Shown piece by piece: positions 26,960 to 35,949 of a stretch of DNA of 64,000 bases. The stretch is from Pedobacter sp. Leaf41. GTDB lineage: Bacteria > Bacteroidota > Bacteroidia > Sphingobacteriales > Sphingobacteriaceae. The DNA is taken from assembly GCF_001422545.1 (NCBI RefSeq), contig NZ_LMLE01000008.1, positions 492,903-556,902 of the forward strand, in the 5' to 3' direction. The notes below the pieces were generated by a model. The model searched no databases. It worked only from the letters and a program-made list of their open reading frames with translations, and had not been told where the DNA came from. The position numbers were made by a program, and so were the translations under genes. How positions within the stretch are numbered: position 1 is the stretch's first letter; every line of letters starts with the position of its first letter.

Positions 26960-27364
26960 ATGAAAAAACTATTATTAAAAAGTTTAAGGAAAAGTATAAG
27001 CAAGAAACACATACTTATTGTGGATGGTGGCTTAAATCTAGGCAAATTATTTCACTTCATTTTGGCCTCAGAATATCATTTAACTATTAAAACGAATGGC
27101 ATTGAAGCTTTAAGTTGGCTTGAAGAGGGCAATGATCCAGACTTGGTGATATCTAGTTTGAGAATGCCTTATTTTGATGGAAGTTTGTTTATACAGATTT
27201 TAAAGCTAAGCGGTTTATACAGAAACACACCGGTTATGCTTTTATCGGGGGAAGAAAATTTGGAAGAGAAAGTAAAGGGTATGACTTTTAAAGTAGATAG
27301 TTATATGGAAAAGCCTTTTAATCCTACTAAATTAAAAAGCCAAATTAGCTCTCTAATTGCCTAA
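26960..27364 (+). CDS. Degenerate (pseudo-)receiver domain protein
   Basis: This 134-residue stand-alone receiver fold has the usual strands and the conserved Lys118 in YMEKPF. The phosphoacceptor Asp is replaced by Ser66 (DLVISSLRMP), and the acidic pair after the first strand is reduced to one Asp (LIVDGG). Phosphorylation in the normal way is therefore unlikely. The stop overlaps the first base of the next gene, which itself begins with a receiver-like domain fused to the initiating sugar transferase. A regulatory partner role is the natural inference. I do not recognise a named family. Confidence 0.75.
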   Translation: MKKLLLKSLRKSISKKHILIVDGGLNLGKLFHFILASEYHLTIKTNGIEALSWLEEGNDPDLVISSLRMPYFDGSLFIQILKLSGLYRNTPVMLLSGEENLEEKVKGMTFKVDSYMEKPFNPTKLKSQISSLIA

Positions 27365-28437
27365 TGTCTCATACAACAGTCGAACCACAACCTACAAATG
27401 TAAAGGTGGTTTATTATGGTAAATTGTTGGCTCAAAAGGTAGCCGATCACATTGGAGATCATTTCAAAAACCTTGATTTCATCGTTGATTTTGATAATTA
27501 TATTCAGGCGCAAACTTTTTTAAGCTTGCCCGATATGATTATGATTGAGGTAGATGGAAATGACAAATGTTTCGAACAGGTATCGCTTATCCGCAATCAT
27601 CCCGTATTAAAAAGGTTGATTATTGTATTGATTGGTACCGTTGAAAGTAGCATTTATCGGAGAAAATCGCTGATGCTCAAGGTAAACGATTACTATATCT
27701 TTCCTTTTCCCAAGCAAGATTTTATTTACCGGATAGATTTTCTATTGAAATTTAAGTCTATCAAGCCGAATATCATGGAGCTTGGAGCTGTAATGGAAGA
27801 TAAATATCAGATGCCCTTATCTAAGCGCATTTTTGATATCGTTGTCTCCGGAACTGCTCTTTTCTTTTTAGCTCCATTTTTCCTTCTTATTGCCATAATT
27901 GTAAAGCTAGAATCTAAAGGCCCAGTCGTTTATAAAAGCAAAAGAGTGGGTGCGGGCTATCGCATTTTTGATTTTTATAAGTTTAGATCCATGCGAAGCG
28001 ATGCCGATAAAATGATCGATCAGCTTTCTGGTCTTAATCAATATGCCAACGAAGGCGGAAAGAATGGAAAATCAGCCTTCGTGAAATTTTCTAATGATCC
28101 GCGAATTACCAGGGTAGGGAAATTTTTAAGAAAAACGAGTGTTGATGAGTTGCCGCAGCTTATTAATGTTTTACTAGGCGATATGTCTTTGGTAGGAAAC
28201 AGACCTTTACCACTTTACGAAGCCGAACAGCTCACAACCAACAAATGGTCTACCCGCTTTAATGGACCTGCCGGATTAACTGGCTTATGGCAAATTAGCC
28301 GCCGAGGAAAGAAAGATATGTCGGAAAGTGAGCGAAAGGAATTGGATAATTACTATGCCAATAACTATTCTATTCTATTAGATTTTAAAATTATTCTTAA
28401 AACATTACCCGCACTGATCCAAAAGGAAGATGTGTAA
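27364..28437 (+). CDS. Initiating sugar-phosphate transferase with N-terminal receiver-like domain
   Basis: This 357-residue protein has two parts. Residues about 12-135 resemble a receiver domain that lacks the acidic pair and has Glu62 at the phosphoacceptor position (PDMIMIEVDG). Residues about 150-357 form a bacterial sugar transferase (PglC/WbaP C-terminal type). That part has one membrane helix (SKRIFDIVVSGTALFFLAPF), KSKRVGAGYRIFDFYKFRSM, and a conserved DELPQLINVLLGDMSLVGNR followed by PAGLTGLWQISRRG. It should transfer a sugar-1-phosphate to undecaprenyl phosphate, starting repeat-unit assembly. The usual PssY/WbaP N-terminal membrane region is replaced by the receiver-like domain. 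Confidence 0.85.
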   Translation: MSHTTVEPQPTNVKVVYYGKLLAQKVADHIGDHFKNLDFIVDFDNYIQAQTFLSLPDMIMIEVDGNDKCFEQVSLIRNHPVLKRLIIVLIGTVESSIYRRKSLMLKVNDYYIFPFPKQDFIYRIDFLLKFKSIKPNIMELGAVMEDKYQMPLSKRIFDIVVSGTALFFLAPFFLLIAIIVKLESKGPVVYKSKRVGAGYRIFDFYKFRSMRSDADKMIDQLSGLNQYANEGGKNGKSAFVKFSNDPRITRVGKFLRKTSVDELPQLINVLLGDMSLVGNRPLPLYEAEQLTTNKWSTRFNGPAGLTGLWQISRRGKKDMSESERKELDNYYANNYSILLDFKIILKTLPALIQKEDV

Positions 28438-28460
28438 TACTATTAATTGAAAATTAACAA

Positions 28461-29141
28461 ATGAAAAATTTATTAAAAATTACGGTGCTATTCGTTACGC
28501 TTTTTTGCTCACAGGTTCATGCCCAAGAATCTATTCTTAGCGACATAAAACCTGCAGATATTGATACTTACATTGCTTTGGCTAAGCAAAATTATGGCAA
28601 GCGCAAAATTCAGTATGCGATGACTGAAAGTGTCAAAACAAGTATAGGTTTAGCAAATGTTTCCTATCTTGATATTTTCAACGCCTCATATTTTTACCGG
28701 CCAGAGCGAAAAGTCGCGATCGATCCAGTAAACCCCTATAACGTAAATGGTTTTCAATTAGGTCTCAATATTAATCTTGGAGCTTTAATGCAAAAACCGT
28801 TTATTGTTAAGAAAGCAAAAGCTGATTACAAAGTTGCGAAGTTGCAGGAATTGGATTTTGATAATCAGTTAGCCATTGAAGTTAAAAAAAGATATTACGA
28901 CTATATCGAACAAAAGGCACAACTTAAAATCGCTACACAGAACTCAGTAGATAGTAAAGGTGTAGCGGAAAGCTTGCGTAGAAAATTTGAAACCAGCGCA
29001 GTTACTTTAGATGTTTACAACCAATCTAGAATGGACCAGGCAAATGCTCAAACACAAAAGATTACTGCAGAAACTAACTTTTTAAAAGTAAGAGATCTGT
29101 TGGAGGAAATTATTGGACAAAAACTTCCTGAAGGAAAATAA
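28461..29141 (+). CDS. Half-length TolC-like periplasmic or outer-membrane protein
   Basis: This 226-residue protein has a signal peptide (MKNLLKITVLFVTLFCSQVH, cleavage near HAQ). The body resembles one half of an outer-membrane efflux protein: a strand pair region (FQLGLNINLGALMQKPF), then long helices with KADYKVAKLQELDF, EVKKRYYDYIEQKAQLK and ESLRRKFETSAVTLDVY. TolC proteins are normally about twice as long, with two such repeats. It lies directly before the Wzz-like gene, where an export porin is expected. Whether it forms a channel is unknown. Confidence 0.65.
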   Translation: MKNLLKITVLFVTLFCSQVHAQESILSDIKPADIDTYIALAKQNYGKRKIQYAMTESVKTSIGLANVSYLDIFNASYFYRPERKVAIDPVNPYNVNGFQLGLNINLGALMQKPFIVKKAKADYKVAKLQELDFDNQLAIEVKKRYYDYIEQKAQLKIATQNSVDSKGVAESLRRKFETSAVTLDVYNQSRMDQANAQTQKITAETNFLKVRDLLEEIIGQKLPEGK

Positions 29142-29151
29142 AAATTAAGTA

Positions 29152-31290
29152 ATGAATTTTAAATTATTTTTAAGACAGGCACTCAGATTTAAATGGTTGA
29201 TTATTTTACTTCCAATATCAGTAGTATTAATTACCTTTTTCTTTGTAAGGCGCCTGCCTCAACAGTATATATCGGAAGCGCGGATTTCCACAGGATTGCT
29301 GGATCCCTCAAAGAAAGTGATTAGTAATGAAACAGTAGATTTCTTTGCGGTAAATCAACAATTTGCCAATATCGTTGAGAAATTTACAATGAAGAAGATT
29401 ATCAATATCCTTTCATATAATTTGATTTTACATGATTTGGATAATCCAAAACAAGCTTTTAAACCCTTACCAGAATCATTCGAATCTTATACAGCTGCAG
29501 ATAAGAACGAGATTATGGGAAAATTTCGAAAGAAATTAAATGATAAAGCTATATTAACCTTAAATGATAATAAAGGTAAATACAAACTTTATCAAATCGC
29601 CGCCGAAATGGGTTATTCTGAAGATGCCTTGGTTGCAGACTTAGAAGTAAACCATGCCGGAACAAGTGATTTAATTACGGTTAGTTTTGCTTCAGAAAAC
29701 CCATCGCTTTCTGCCTATGTGGTGAATACGCTTTCCACAGAATTTATTAGTAATTATACAACCGATGTTTCACTTAATCAGAATTCTTCTGCTAAGATAC
29801 TCGATTCGTTATTGCTGGTAAAAAGGAAAATGATGGATGCTAAAAACGAGCAGCTTTCCAACTTCAAAAGGACTAAGGGGGTTCTTAACCTAAGTGAACA
29901 GTCGGCAACAGTTTACGGTCAAATTTCTCAATATGAATCTCAGCGAGCAGAGGCTATGAGAGTAATCCAATCGAACGCCGGTGCTATTGCCACCATCGAA
30001 AGTAAGTTAAGAGGTAGTGATGGGTTTATCAATGGGAGTAGTAGGACAGATAATCGAGAAATTATAAATGTTAAACGCCAGCTCCAATTAGCCAATAATG
30101 CCTTTATTGATGGTGGTTTTAAAGCCAGTGATCAACGTAAAATTGATTCATTAAATCGGATATTATCGACACGAAGTGCCACAAATATAGATGAAAATGT
30201 TCTTGACCCCAGGTCTTCCAAACAAAATCTGGTTCAACAAAAGCTTGCATTGGAAATTGCACTTCAGCAAGCGAGAAGCAGCATTCGATCTATCGACGGT
30301 GAATTGAGCGTGCTGAGAGGTAGATACAGTAGCATGGTGCCATTTGATGCTGATATTCAGAATTATGAGCGTGATGCAGAACTCGCCACAAAAGATTATA
30401 TGACTGCATTAGATCGTTTTAATCAGAATAAAACGGATCAGCGTTTTGGCCTTAACCTTGAAATTGAACAATTGGGCTTGCCTGGAAATCCAAAACCTTC
30501 TAAAAATGTACTCTATCTTGCCGGATCCGGCGTAGGCAGTTTAGGACTTTGTTTAGGATTTATTTTTCTGCTTGTTATTGTAGATTCATCAATTAAAGAT
30601 GCTAAGCAATTGCAAATTGTAACCAAATCTTCAGTTATTGGTAACGTTAACTCACTCGAGGTTAAAGAAAAAAACTTTCGCGATATCTGGAATGATAAAA
30701 GCAACAATAAAAAGTTTACTGTCTATAAAGAGCAAATACGTTCGCTTAGGTTTGAAATCTTTAACCGAATGGAAGCCGAAAATCAAAAGATTTTGGGGAT
30801 CACCAGCTTAGCTTCAGGTGCCGGTAAAACTTTTATTAGTTATAGCCTTGCTTATGCTTTTGCTTTAACTGGCAAAAAGGTTTTACTTATTGCCGATGAT
30901 CTCCCTACGCATGTCAGCGAAGAAAAAGGTTTGGTAGCCAGCCAAAGTTTTCAAACATTTTTGGTGAAGAAAAGCTTTCATACAGAGGATTTGATCACCA
31001 TTATGAATAAAAGCCATGAGCGCAACTCGTTGTTAGAAATACAGAACCTGATGAATTTGAAAAACGGCTTTGACATTCTAAAGAAAGAATTTGATTACAT
31101 CATTATTGATATAAACGCTCTTAGTGATGTTAACATTTCTAAAGAATGGCTTTTATTTACCGAGAAAAGCCTGGCCGTTTTTGAATATGGTAAAACAATT
31201 AAGGAAGATGAGAATAGCTTAATTGGATATATTAGAGAACAACCTGGTTTTGTTGGTTGGATATTAAATAAGGTGACTAACGAAAAGTAG
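29152..31290 (+). CDS. Wzz/BY-kinase-like polysaccharide co-polymerase
   Basis: This 712-residue inner-membrane protein has a first membrane segment at about 15-33 and a large periplasmic domain with coiled-coil stretches (about 200-400). A second membrane segment (about 455-480) carries a Pro/Gly-rich lead-in (LGLPGNPKPSKNVLYLAG), and a cytoplasmic P-loop domain runs from about 520 to 712. Walker A is intact (ASGAGKT). The second acidic motif reads LLIADDLP and Walker B reads YIIIDINALSD rather than the usual IIIDTPP. There is no C-terminal tyrosine cluster. It probably sets chain length with the Wzy protein; kinase activity is doubtful. Confidence 0.8.
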   Translation: MNFKLFLRQALRFKWLIILLPISVVLITFFFVRRLPQQYISEARISTGLLDPSKKVISNETVDFFAVNQQFANIVEKFTMKKIINILSYNLILHDLDNPKQAFKPLPESFESYTAADKNEIMGKFRKKLNDKAILTLNDNKGKYKLYQIAAEMGYSEDALVADLEVNHAGTSDLITVSFASENPSLSAYVVNTLSTEFISNYTTDVSLNQNSSAKILDSLLLVKRKMMDAKNEQLSNFKRTKGVLNLSEQSATVYGQISQYESQRAEAMRVIQSNAGAIATIESKLRGSDGFINGSSRTDNREIINVKRQLQLANNAFIDGGFKASDQRKIDSLNRILSTRSATNIDENVLDPRSSKQNLVQQKLALEIALQQARSSIRSIDGELSVLRGRYSSMVPFDADIQNYERDAELATKDYMTALDRFNQNKTDQRFGLNLEIEQLGLPGNPKPSKNVLYLAGSGVGSLGLCLGFIFLLVIVDSSIKDAKQLQIVTKSSVIGNVNSLEVKEKNFRDIWNDKSNNKKFTVYKEQIRSLRFEIFNRMEAENQKILGITSLASGAGKTFISYSLAYAFALTGKKVLLIADDLPTHVSEEKGLVASQSFQTFLVKKSFHTEDLITIMNKSHERNSLLEIQNLMNLKNGFDILKKEFDYIIIDINALSDVNISKEWLLFTEKSLAVFEYGKTIKEDENSLIGYIREQPGFVGWILNKVTNEK

Positions 31291-31312
31291 TTCGTATACA
31301 AAATCCAAATTC

Positions 31313-32575
31313 ATGCAGCGGTTTCTACTTTTTTTTCTTATAGCTTATTGTTTCTTATTCTTTATTATTGCAAGAGAGGTTGGTGGATTGCCAGTTGGGC
31401 TTTTCATCGATACCTTATTTCTAATTATCTTAATAGGAGCAATTTTATTGTCGAGTAAAGACGACTGGAAGAATTTGAATTTAGATATCTTTTATCTTCT
31501 TCTGATTTGGCTGGGGGTCAGTCTGTTGGAAGGCTTTAATCCTGGTTCTAGTGTAGACGGCTGGATAAATGAAATAAGAAGTACAGCCATTTACCCATTC
31601 CTCGCAGTCATGTTGGGTTTAATGAGTTTCAAAAGTAATAGAGATCTTGATGTTTTTCTTATTGTGGTTGTTGGACTTTCTACACTGGCTACCTTAAATG
31701 GTTTGAAACAACTTTACATAGGGCTTACTCCTGGTGAACAGGCTTTTTTAAGAGATAACGCGGGCACACACCTGTTGTGGGGCAGGTTGAGGGTTTTTTC
31801 TTTTTATAGTGATGCAGGGCAGTTTGGCGCATCGCAGGCCCATATCGGCCTAATGGCGTTAATCATCTCATTAGCTCCAATGAAAACCTGGAAGCGTATA
31901 TCTTTTGCTTGTTTGGGGATACTTAACATTTATGGAATGTTAATCTCAGGAACGCGAGGTGCATTGTTTGCCATCATAATTGGAGGCTTGGTTGCAATTA
32001 TTTTAAGTAAAAACTTTAAAGCCCTTGTAGTTGGCGGAATTTTAGCTGTAGGGGTATTAGGGATATTAAAATTTACTCATATTGGCGACAGCAATTATCA
32101 AATTTACCGCTTGCGATCGGCTTTAAATCCCGAAGATGCCTCATTAAATGCCCGGCTGATCAATCAGCAAAACTTAAAAACCTATATGGCTGATTTACCA
32201 TTTGGTGGTGGGCCAGGTGTAACCGGTTATTATGGAGGTGTTTATAATGCTGATAAGTACTTGTCAACTGTTCCGCCAGACAGTTATTTTGTGAAAATAT
32301 GGATGATGTATGGTGTCGTTGGTTTAACCATCTGGTTCTGTATTATGATGTATATCATCGGCAGCTGTTGTGGCATCGCCTGGAACATTCAAAACAAGAC
32401 GCTAAAAACGAAACTTATTGCTTTAACGGCAGGAGCCGCAGGGATATTGTTCTGTAGTTATGGCAACGAGGTCATCAATCTAATGCCTACATCAATCGTT
32501 GTTTATCTATCATGGGTTTTCGTTCATAAAGGGAAAAAATTGGATCAATCAGAAATTAGTACGCTTTTAACTTAA
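31313..32575 (+). CDS. O-antigen ligase/polymerase family protein (Wzy-like)
   Basis: This 420-residue protein has about twelve membrane segments and a large periplasmic loop around residues 255-335 containing LNARLINQQNLKTYM and FGGGPGVTGYYGG. The motif SGTRGALFAIIIGG (about 221-234) is characteristic of the Wzy_C/O-antigen ligase superfamily. In this operon a polymerase of repeat units is more likely than an LPS ligase. It is followed after 5 bases by a small ORF. Confidence 0.85.
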   Translation: MQRFLLFFLIAYCFLFFIIAREVGGLPVGLFIDTLFLIILIGAILLSSKDDWKNLNLDIFYLLLIWLGVSLLEGFNPGSSVDGWINEIRSTAIYPFLAVMLGLMSFKSNRDLDVFLIVVVGLSTLATLNGLKQLYIGLTPGEQAFLRDNAGTHLLWGRLRVFSFYSDAGQFGASQAHIGLMALIISLAPMKTWKRISFACLGILNIYGMLISGTRGALFAIIIGGLVAIILSKNFKALVVGGILAVGVLGILKFTHIGDSNYQIYRLRSALNPEDASLNARLINQQNLKTYMADLPFGGGPGVTGYYGGVYNADKYLSTVPPDSYFVKIWMMYGVVGLTIWFCIMMYIIGSCCGIAWNIQNKTLKTKLIALTAGAAGILFCSYGNEVINLMPTSIVVYLSWVFVHKGKKLDQSEISTLLT

Positions 32576-32580
32576 TAAAT

Positions 32581-32682
32581 ATGCCATTTGAAATTTTCAT
32601 ATTACCTGGTATTTTATGTTTTGCTTACGCATTTTATAAGGCTTACCACAGTAGCAATGCAGGAAAGGAAGAAGAATTATGA
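32581..32682 (+). CDS. 33-residue single-span membrane peptide in the polysaccharide operon
   Basis: The frame encodes MPFEIFILPGILCFAYAFYK then AYHSSNAGKEEEL, one hydrophobic span and a short charged tail. It starts 5 bases after the Wzy-like gene, and its TGA overlaps the next gene's ATG in an ATGA arrangement, the classic sign of translational coupling. This context makes a real gene likely despite the length. I recognise no family; it may be a small subunit of the neighbouring membrane glycosyltransferase. Confidence 0.6.
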   Translation: MPFEIFILPGILCFAYAFYKAYHSSNAGKEEEL

Positions 32683-33863
32683 TGAATACGATCTGGATTT
32701 TGATTCAGTTTTTTATAGGTTATAACCTTGTATTGCCGATTGTACTACATGTTTTGTATCAACTTTTTTCCCGAGGGCATGGCATTTCCCATAATGTAAA
32801 AGAATACGATTATGCTATTATTGTTACTGCTTATGAGCAAACAGAATTATTACCAGCGGTAGTAAACTCCCTGCTTAGACTTACTTATAGCAATTACACC
32901 ATTTATATTGTAGCCGATAAATGCGATATCTCAAATCTAAAATTTGCTGATGAGCGTGTGGTCTTACTTAGGCCAGCAGAAACCTTGGCTAGCAATACCC
33001 GATCTCATCTTTATGCTATCGACCATTTTAAACGTCAGCATGAAATTGTTACGATCATTGATAGTGATAATCTCGTTGATCCAGAATACCTCAATCAGTT
33101 AAATATCTATTTCGATCAGGGCTACGAGGCTGTTCAAGGGGTTAGAAGAGCAAAATCCTTCGAAACTAATATTGCTGCTATGGATGCTGCCCGGGATTTA
33201 TATTACCATTATTTTGACGGCGAAGTTCTTTTTGGTTTAGGATCATCGGCAACATTGGCTGGATCTGGAATGGCCTTTACAACCGAATTATATCTGGCCT
33301 GCTTTAGGACGCATGATATGGAAGGTGCGGGTTTTGATAAAGTGTTGCAAGCCAAAATTGTTTTAAATAATAAACGTATTGCATTCGCTAAAAATGCCAT
33401 TGTTTATGATGAAAAAACCGCTGATACCAGTCAGTTGGTTAACCAACGATCGCGGTGGATTAATACCTGGTTTAAGTATTTAAAATTTGGCTTTAGCATA
33501 TTGGGCAAGGGTATATTAAAAGGCAATTGGAATCAGGTTTTATTTGGCATTATTTTACTTCGTCCGCCACTATTCCTTTTTATTTTACTTTCGCTATGCT
33601 GCTTTTTGGTAAACCTATTATTGGGCAGCATAACTTCGGTGATATGGTTTCTGGCCTTTGTCGCTTTTGTATTAAGCTTTTATACTGCGTTGCAACATGG
33701 AAAAGCTGATAGGAAAATTTATTCCGCGTTGCGAAATATTCCCACCTTTATGTACTTTCAGGTTCTTTCCTTGTTAAAGATAAGAAATGCCAATAAACGC
33801 TCAGTAGCAACCAAACATGTAGTAAGTCCAGTTGTTAATCACCATCCCAACCAAAATATATAA
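32679..33863 (+). CDS. Membrane-embedded family 2 glycosyltransferase
   Basis: This 394-residue GT2 enzyme has one N-terminal membrane segment (about 4-28) and a GT-A catalytic domain with IIVTAYEQTELLPAVVNSLL, TIIDSDNLVDPEYL (metal-binding region, about 126-139) and SGMAFTTELY. A QxxRW motif (QRSRW, about 252-256) is followed by two or three C-terminal membrane segments. QxxRW is typical of processive or membrane GT2 enzymes such as cellulose or poly-GlcNAc synthases. It is coupled to the small ORF before it and overlaps the next gene by one base. Confidence 0.85.
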   Translation: MMNTIWILIQFFIGYNLVLPIVLHVLYQLFSRGHGISHNVKEYDYAIIVTAYEQTELLPAVVNSLLRLTYSNYTIYIVADKCDISNLKFADERVVLLRPAETLASNTRSHLYAIDHFKRQHEIVTIIDSDNLVDPEYLNQLNIYFDQGYEAVQGVRRAKSFETNIAAMDAARDLYYHYFDGEVLFGLGSSATLAGSGMAFTTELYLACFRTHDMEGAGFDKVLQAKIVLNNKRIAFAKNAIVYDEKTADTSQLVNQRSRWINTWFKYLKFGFSILGKGILKGNWNQVLFGIILLRPPLFLFILLSLCCFLVNLLLGSITSVIWFLAFVAFVLSFYTALQHGKADRKIYSALRNIPTFMYFQVLSLLKIRNANKRSVATKHVVSPVVNHHPNQNI

Positions 33864-35053
33864 TGAAAAACCGAAACATTATTATAGTTGGGCAACAGGC
33901 CTGGGATACAGAAATCGGGAGCAATTGCAAAAATATCGCGTTGGAATTTTCGAAGCAGAACAGGGTGCTTTACATCAATCCTGCTTTGGATAGAATTTCG
34001 AAATGGCGAGGCCGGAATGATCCAAAGGTGATCAAGAGAATGGAAGTCATCAATGGTAACCAATCAGGCATTGAAGAAATCTCCTCAAACCTGATCACGC
34101 TGTACCCTAGTTGCTTGCTCGAATCTATAAACTGGTTGCCGCATGCACTTTTCAATCGAATTAATAAGCTAAACAACAAACGTTTTTTCCATGCGATAAA
34201 ACCAGTGATTGCTGCATTAAATTTTACTAATCCAGTTTTATTTAACGATGGTGATATGTTTAGAAGTTTTCACTTGATCGACCTTCTTAAGCCTGATTTT
34301 TCTATTTACTACTCGAGGGATAATATGTTGGCTACTTCATATTATGGAAAACATGGCACGCTAATAGAACCTCAGCTGATCACTAAAAATAATCTATGTG
34401 TAGCCAATTCGGAATATTTAAGAGATTATTGTGCGAAATATAATTTCAATTCTCACTATGTTGGACAGGGATGTGATTTCGATTTGTTCGACGATTATCT
34501 TCAAAAGCAGGGTCACCAAACTAAAATAAGCAATAAAAAGCCAGTTATCGGATATGTGGGGGTACTTACGGCTGCCCGATTAAATATTCAATTGATTGAA
34601 CATATTGCCAGAAGCCGCCCAGAATGGACTATCGAATTGGTTGGCCCAGAAGACGACGCTTTCAAAACGAGCAAACTACATGATTTAGAGAATGTGAAGT
34701 TTTGGGGTGCTCAACCCATTTCTGATTTACCTAAGTTTATCGATGGATTTGATGTATGCTTCAATCCGCAGGTGTTAAATGATCTTACGATAGGAAATTA
34801 TCCTCGGAAAATCGATGAATATCTGGTGATGGGAAAACCCACTATTGCCACCAAAACGAAGTCAATGGAGGCTTTTAAGGATCATGTTTTTCTAGCAAAT
34901 AATTTACAAGAATACTTGACAGGAATATCAGAATTAATGAAGAATAATAGTGCGTCCTATACTACTGAAAGGGTGAACTTCGCAAGGTCACATAGTTGGG
35001 AAAGGTCAGTTTCAGAGATTTACAAGGCCTGTAATAAGACACAACTGCTATGA
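33863..35053 (+). CDS. GT-B glycosyltransferase (family 4/1-like)
   Basis: This 396-residue protein has an N-terminal half with NIIIVGQQAWDTEIGSNCKN and a middle YYSRDNMLATSYYGKHG. The C-terminal half has a GT-B donor site: KPVIGYVGVLTAARLN, WTIELVGPEDDAF, VKFWGAQPISDLPKFIDGFD and NYPRKIDEYLVMGKPTIATK. That order matches family 1/4 glycosyltransferases. It overlaps the next gene by 4 bases (ATGA), so the whole block is one transcript. Sugar specificity cannot be read. Confidence 0.8.
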   Translation: MKNRNIIIVGQQAWDTEIGSNCKNIALEFSKQNRVLYINPALDRISKWRGRNDPKVIKRMEVINGNQSGIEEISSNLITLYPSCLLESINWLPHALFNRINKLNNKRFFHAIKPVIAALNFTNPVLFNDGDMFRSFHLIDLLKPDFSIYYSRDNMLATSYYGKHGTLIEPQLITKNNLCVANSEYLRDYCAKYNFNSHYVGQGCDFDLFDDYLQKQGHQTKISNKKPVIGYVGVLTAARLNIQLIEHIARSRPEWTIELVGPEDDAFKTSKLHDLENVKFWGAQPISDLPKFIDGFDVCFNPQVLNDLTIGNYPRKIDEYLVMGKPTIATKTKSMEAFKDHVFLANNLQEYLTGISELMKNNSASYTTERVNFARSHSWERSVSEIYKACNKTQLL

Positions 35054-35913
35054 AGATTGCAAATATTATAATGGCATATAAAGATCCTGAACAGATCGAA
35101 AAAATGATCACAGCGATGCGCCATCCTGATATGTATTTTTTTATTCATCTGGATAAAAAAATTGCGCCTGAGCCCTTTGAATATTTAGCGAAAATGGATC
35201 GGGTAAGCTTCATTGGTAATCGAGTATTGTGTAACTGGGGTGGTTTTTCTTTTGTAAAGGCCGTAATTCGTTCACTGGAAGAAGTTTTAAAATCAGGCGG
35301 CGACTTTGATTATTACAACCTGATGAGCGGTCAGGACTATCCTATCAAATCTGTTCAACAAATTGTATCATTTCTAGAAGAAAATAAGGGTAAAAGTTTT
35401 ATTTCTTATGATGAGGATCATCAAACAGATTGGTGGAGTCATGCCGTTTCCCGTTATCAAAATTACCATTTTACCGATTTAACTTTTAAGGGACGTTACG
35501 TTTTTCAGCGAATGCTGAATGCCATCATGCCCAAACGAAAATTTCCTTTACCGATTAAATTATATGGGAGTTCTGTTTCCAGCTGGTGGACGCTTCATGC
35601 CCCATGTGCCAGATATTTGGTGGATTTCACCAATCGGGAACAAAAATTAAACTCGTTTATGAATTATACCTGGGGTGCAGATGAATTCTTTTATGCTACG
35701 ATTTTAATGAATTCGCCTTATAAAGATTCAATTGTGAACGATAACTTGAGATTAATTACCTGGGAAGATGGATCGGCAAATCCTGTCATTTTACGTCAGA
35801 AAGATATGGAGCTCATTCAAAAATCCGATAAATTGTTTGCCCGTAAATTTGACACTCATGTAGATGCCAAAATTTTGCAGGAGTTGGAGTTACTTATTGA
35901 AACTACAAATTAA
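35050..35913 (+). CDS. Core-2/I-branching-type glycosyltransferase (GT14 family)
   Basis: This 287-residue protein has the opening KIANIIMAYKDPEQIEKMIT and HPDMYFFIHLDKKIAPEPF, then NYYNLMSGQDYPIK (as DYYNLMSGQDYPIK, about 96-109), SSWWTLHAPCARYLVDF and WGADEFFYATILMNS. These match the Core-2/I-branching beta-1,6-N-acetylglucosaminyltransferase family (GT14). Bacterial members transfer GlcNAc or xylose to form branches, and the UDP-xylose genes nearby make xylose possible. It overlaps the preceding gene by 4 bases. Confidence 0.85.
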   Translation: MKIANIIMAYKDPEQIEKMITAMRHPDMYFFIHLDKKIAPEPFEYLAKMDRVSFIGNRVLCNWGGFSFVKAVIRSLEEVLKSGGDFDYYNLMSGQDYPIKSVQQIVSFLEENKGKSFISYDEDHQTDWWSHAVSRYQNYHFTDLTFKGRYVFQRMLNAIMPKRKFPLPIKLYGSSVSSWWTLHAPCARYLVDFTNREQKLNSFMNYTWGADEFFYATILMNSPYKDSIVNDNLRLITWEDGSANPVILRQKDMELIQKSDKLFARKFDTHVDAKILQELELLIETTN

Positions 35914-35949
35914 CCCTTATCTCATTTATAAGCAGCATTATCTATAAAT

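Noticed and set aside
33209..33400. Short minus-strand frame within the GT2 gene
   Set aside because: It is antisense to conserved glycosyltransferase sequence.
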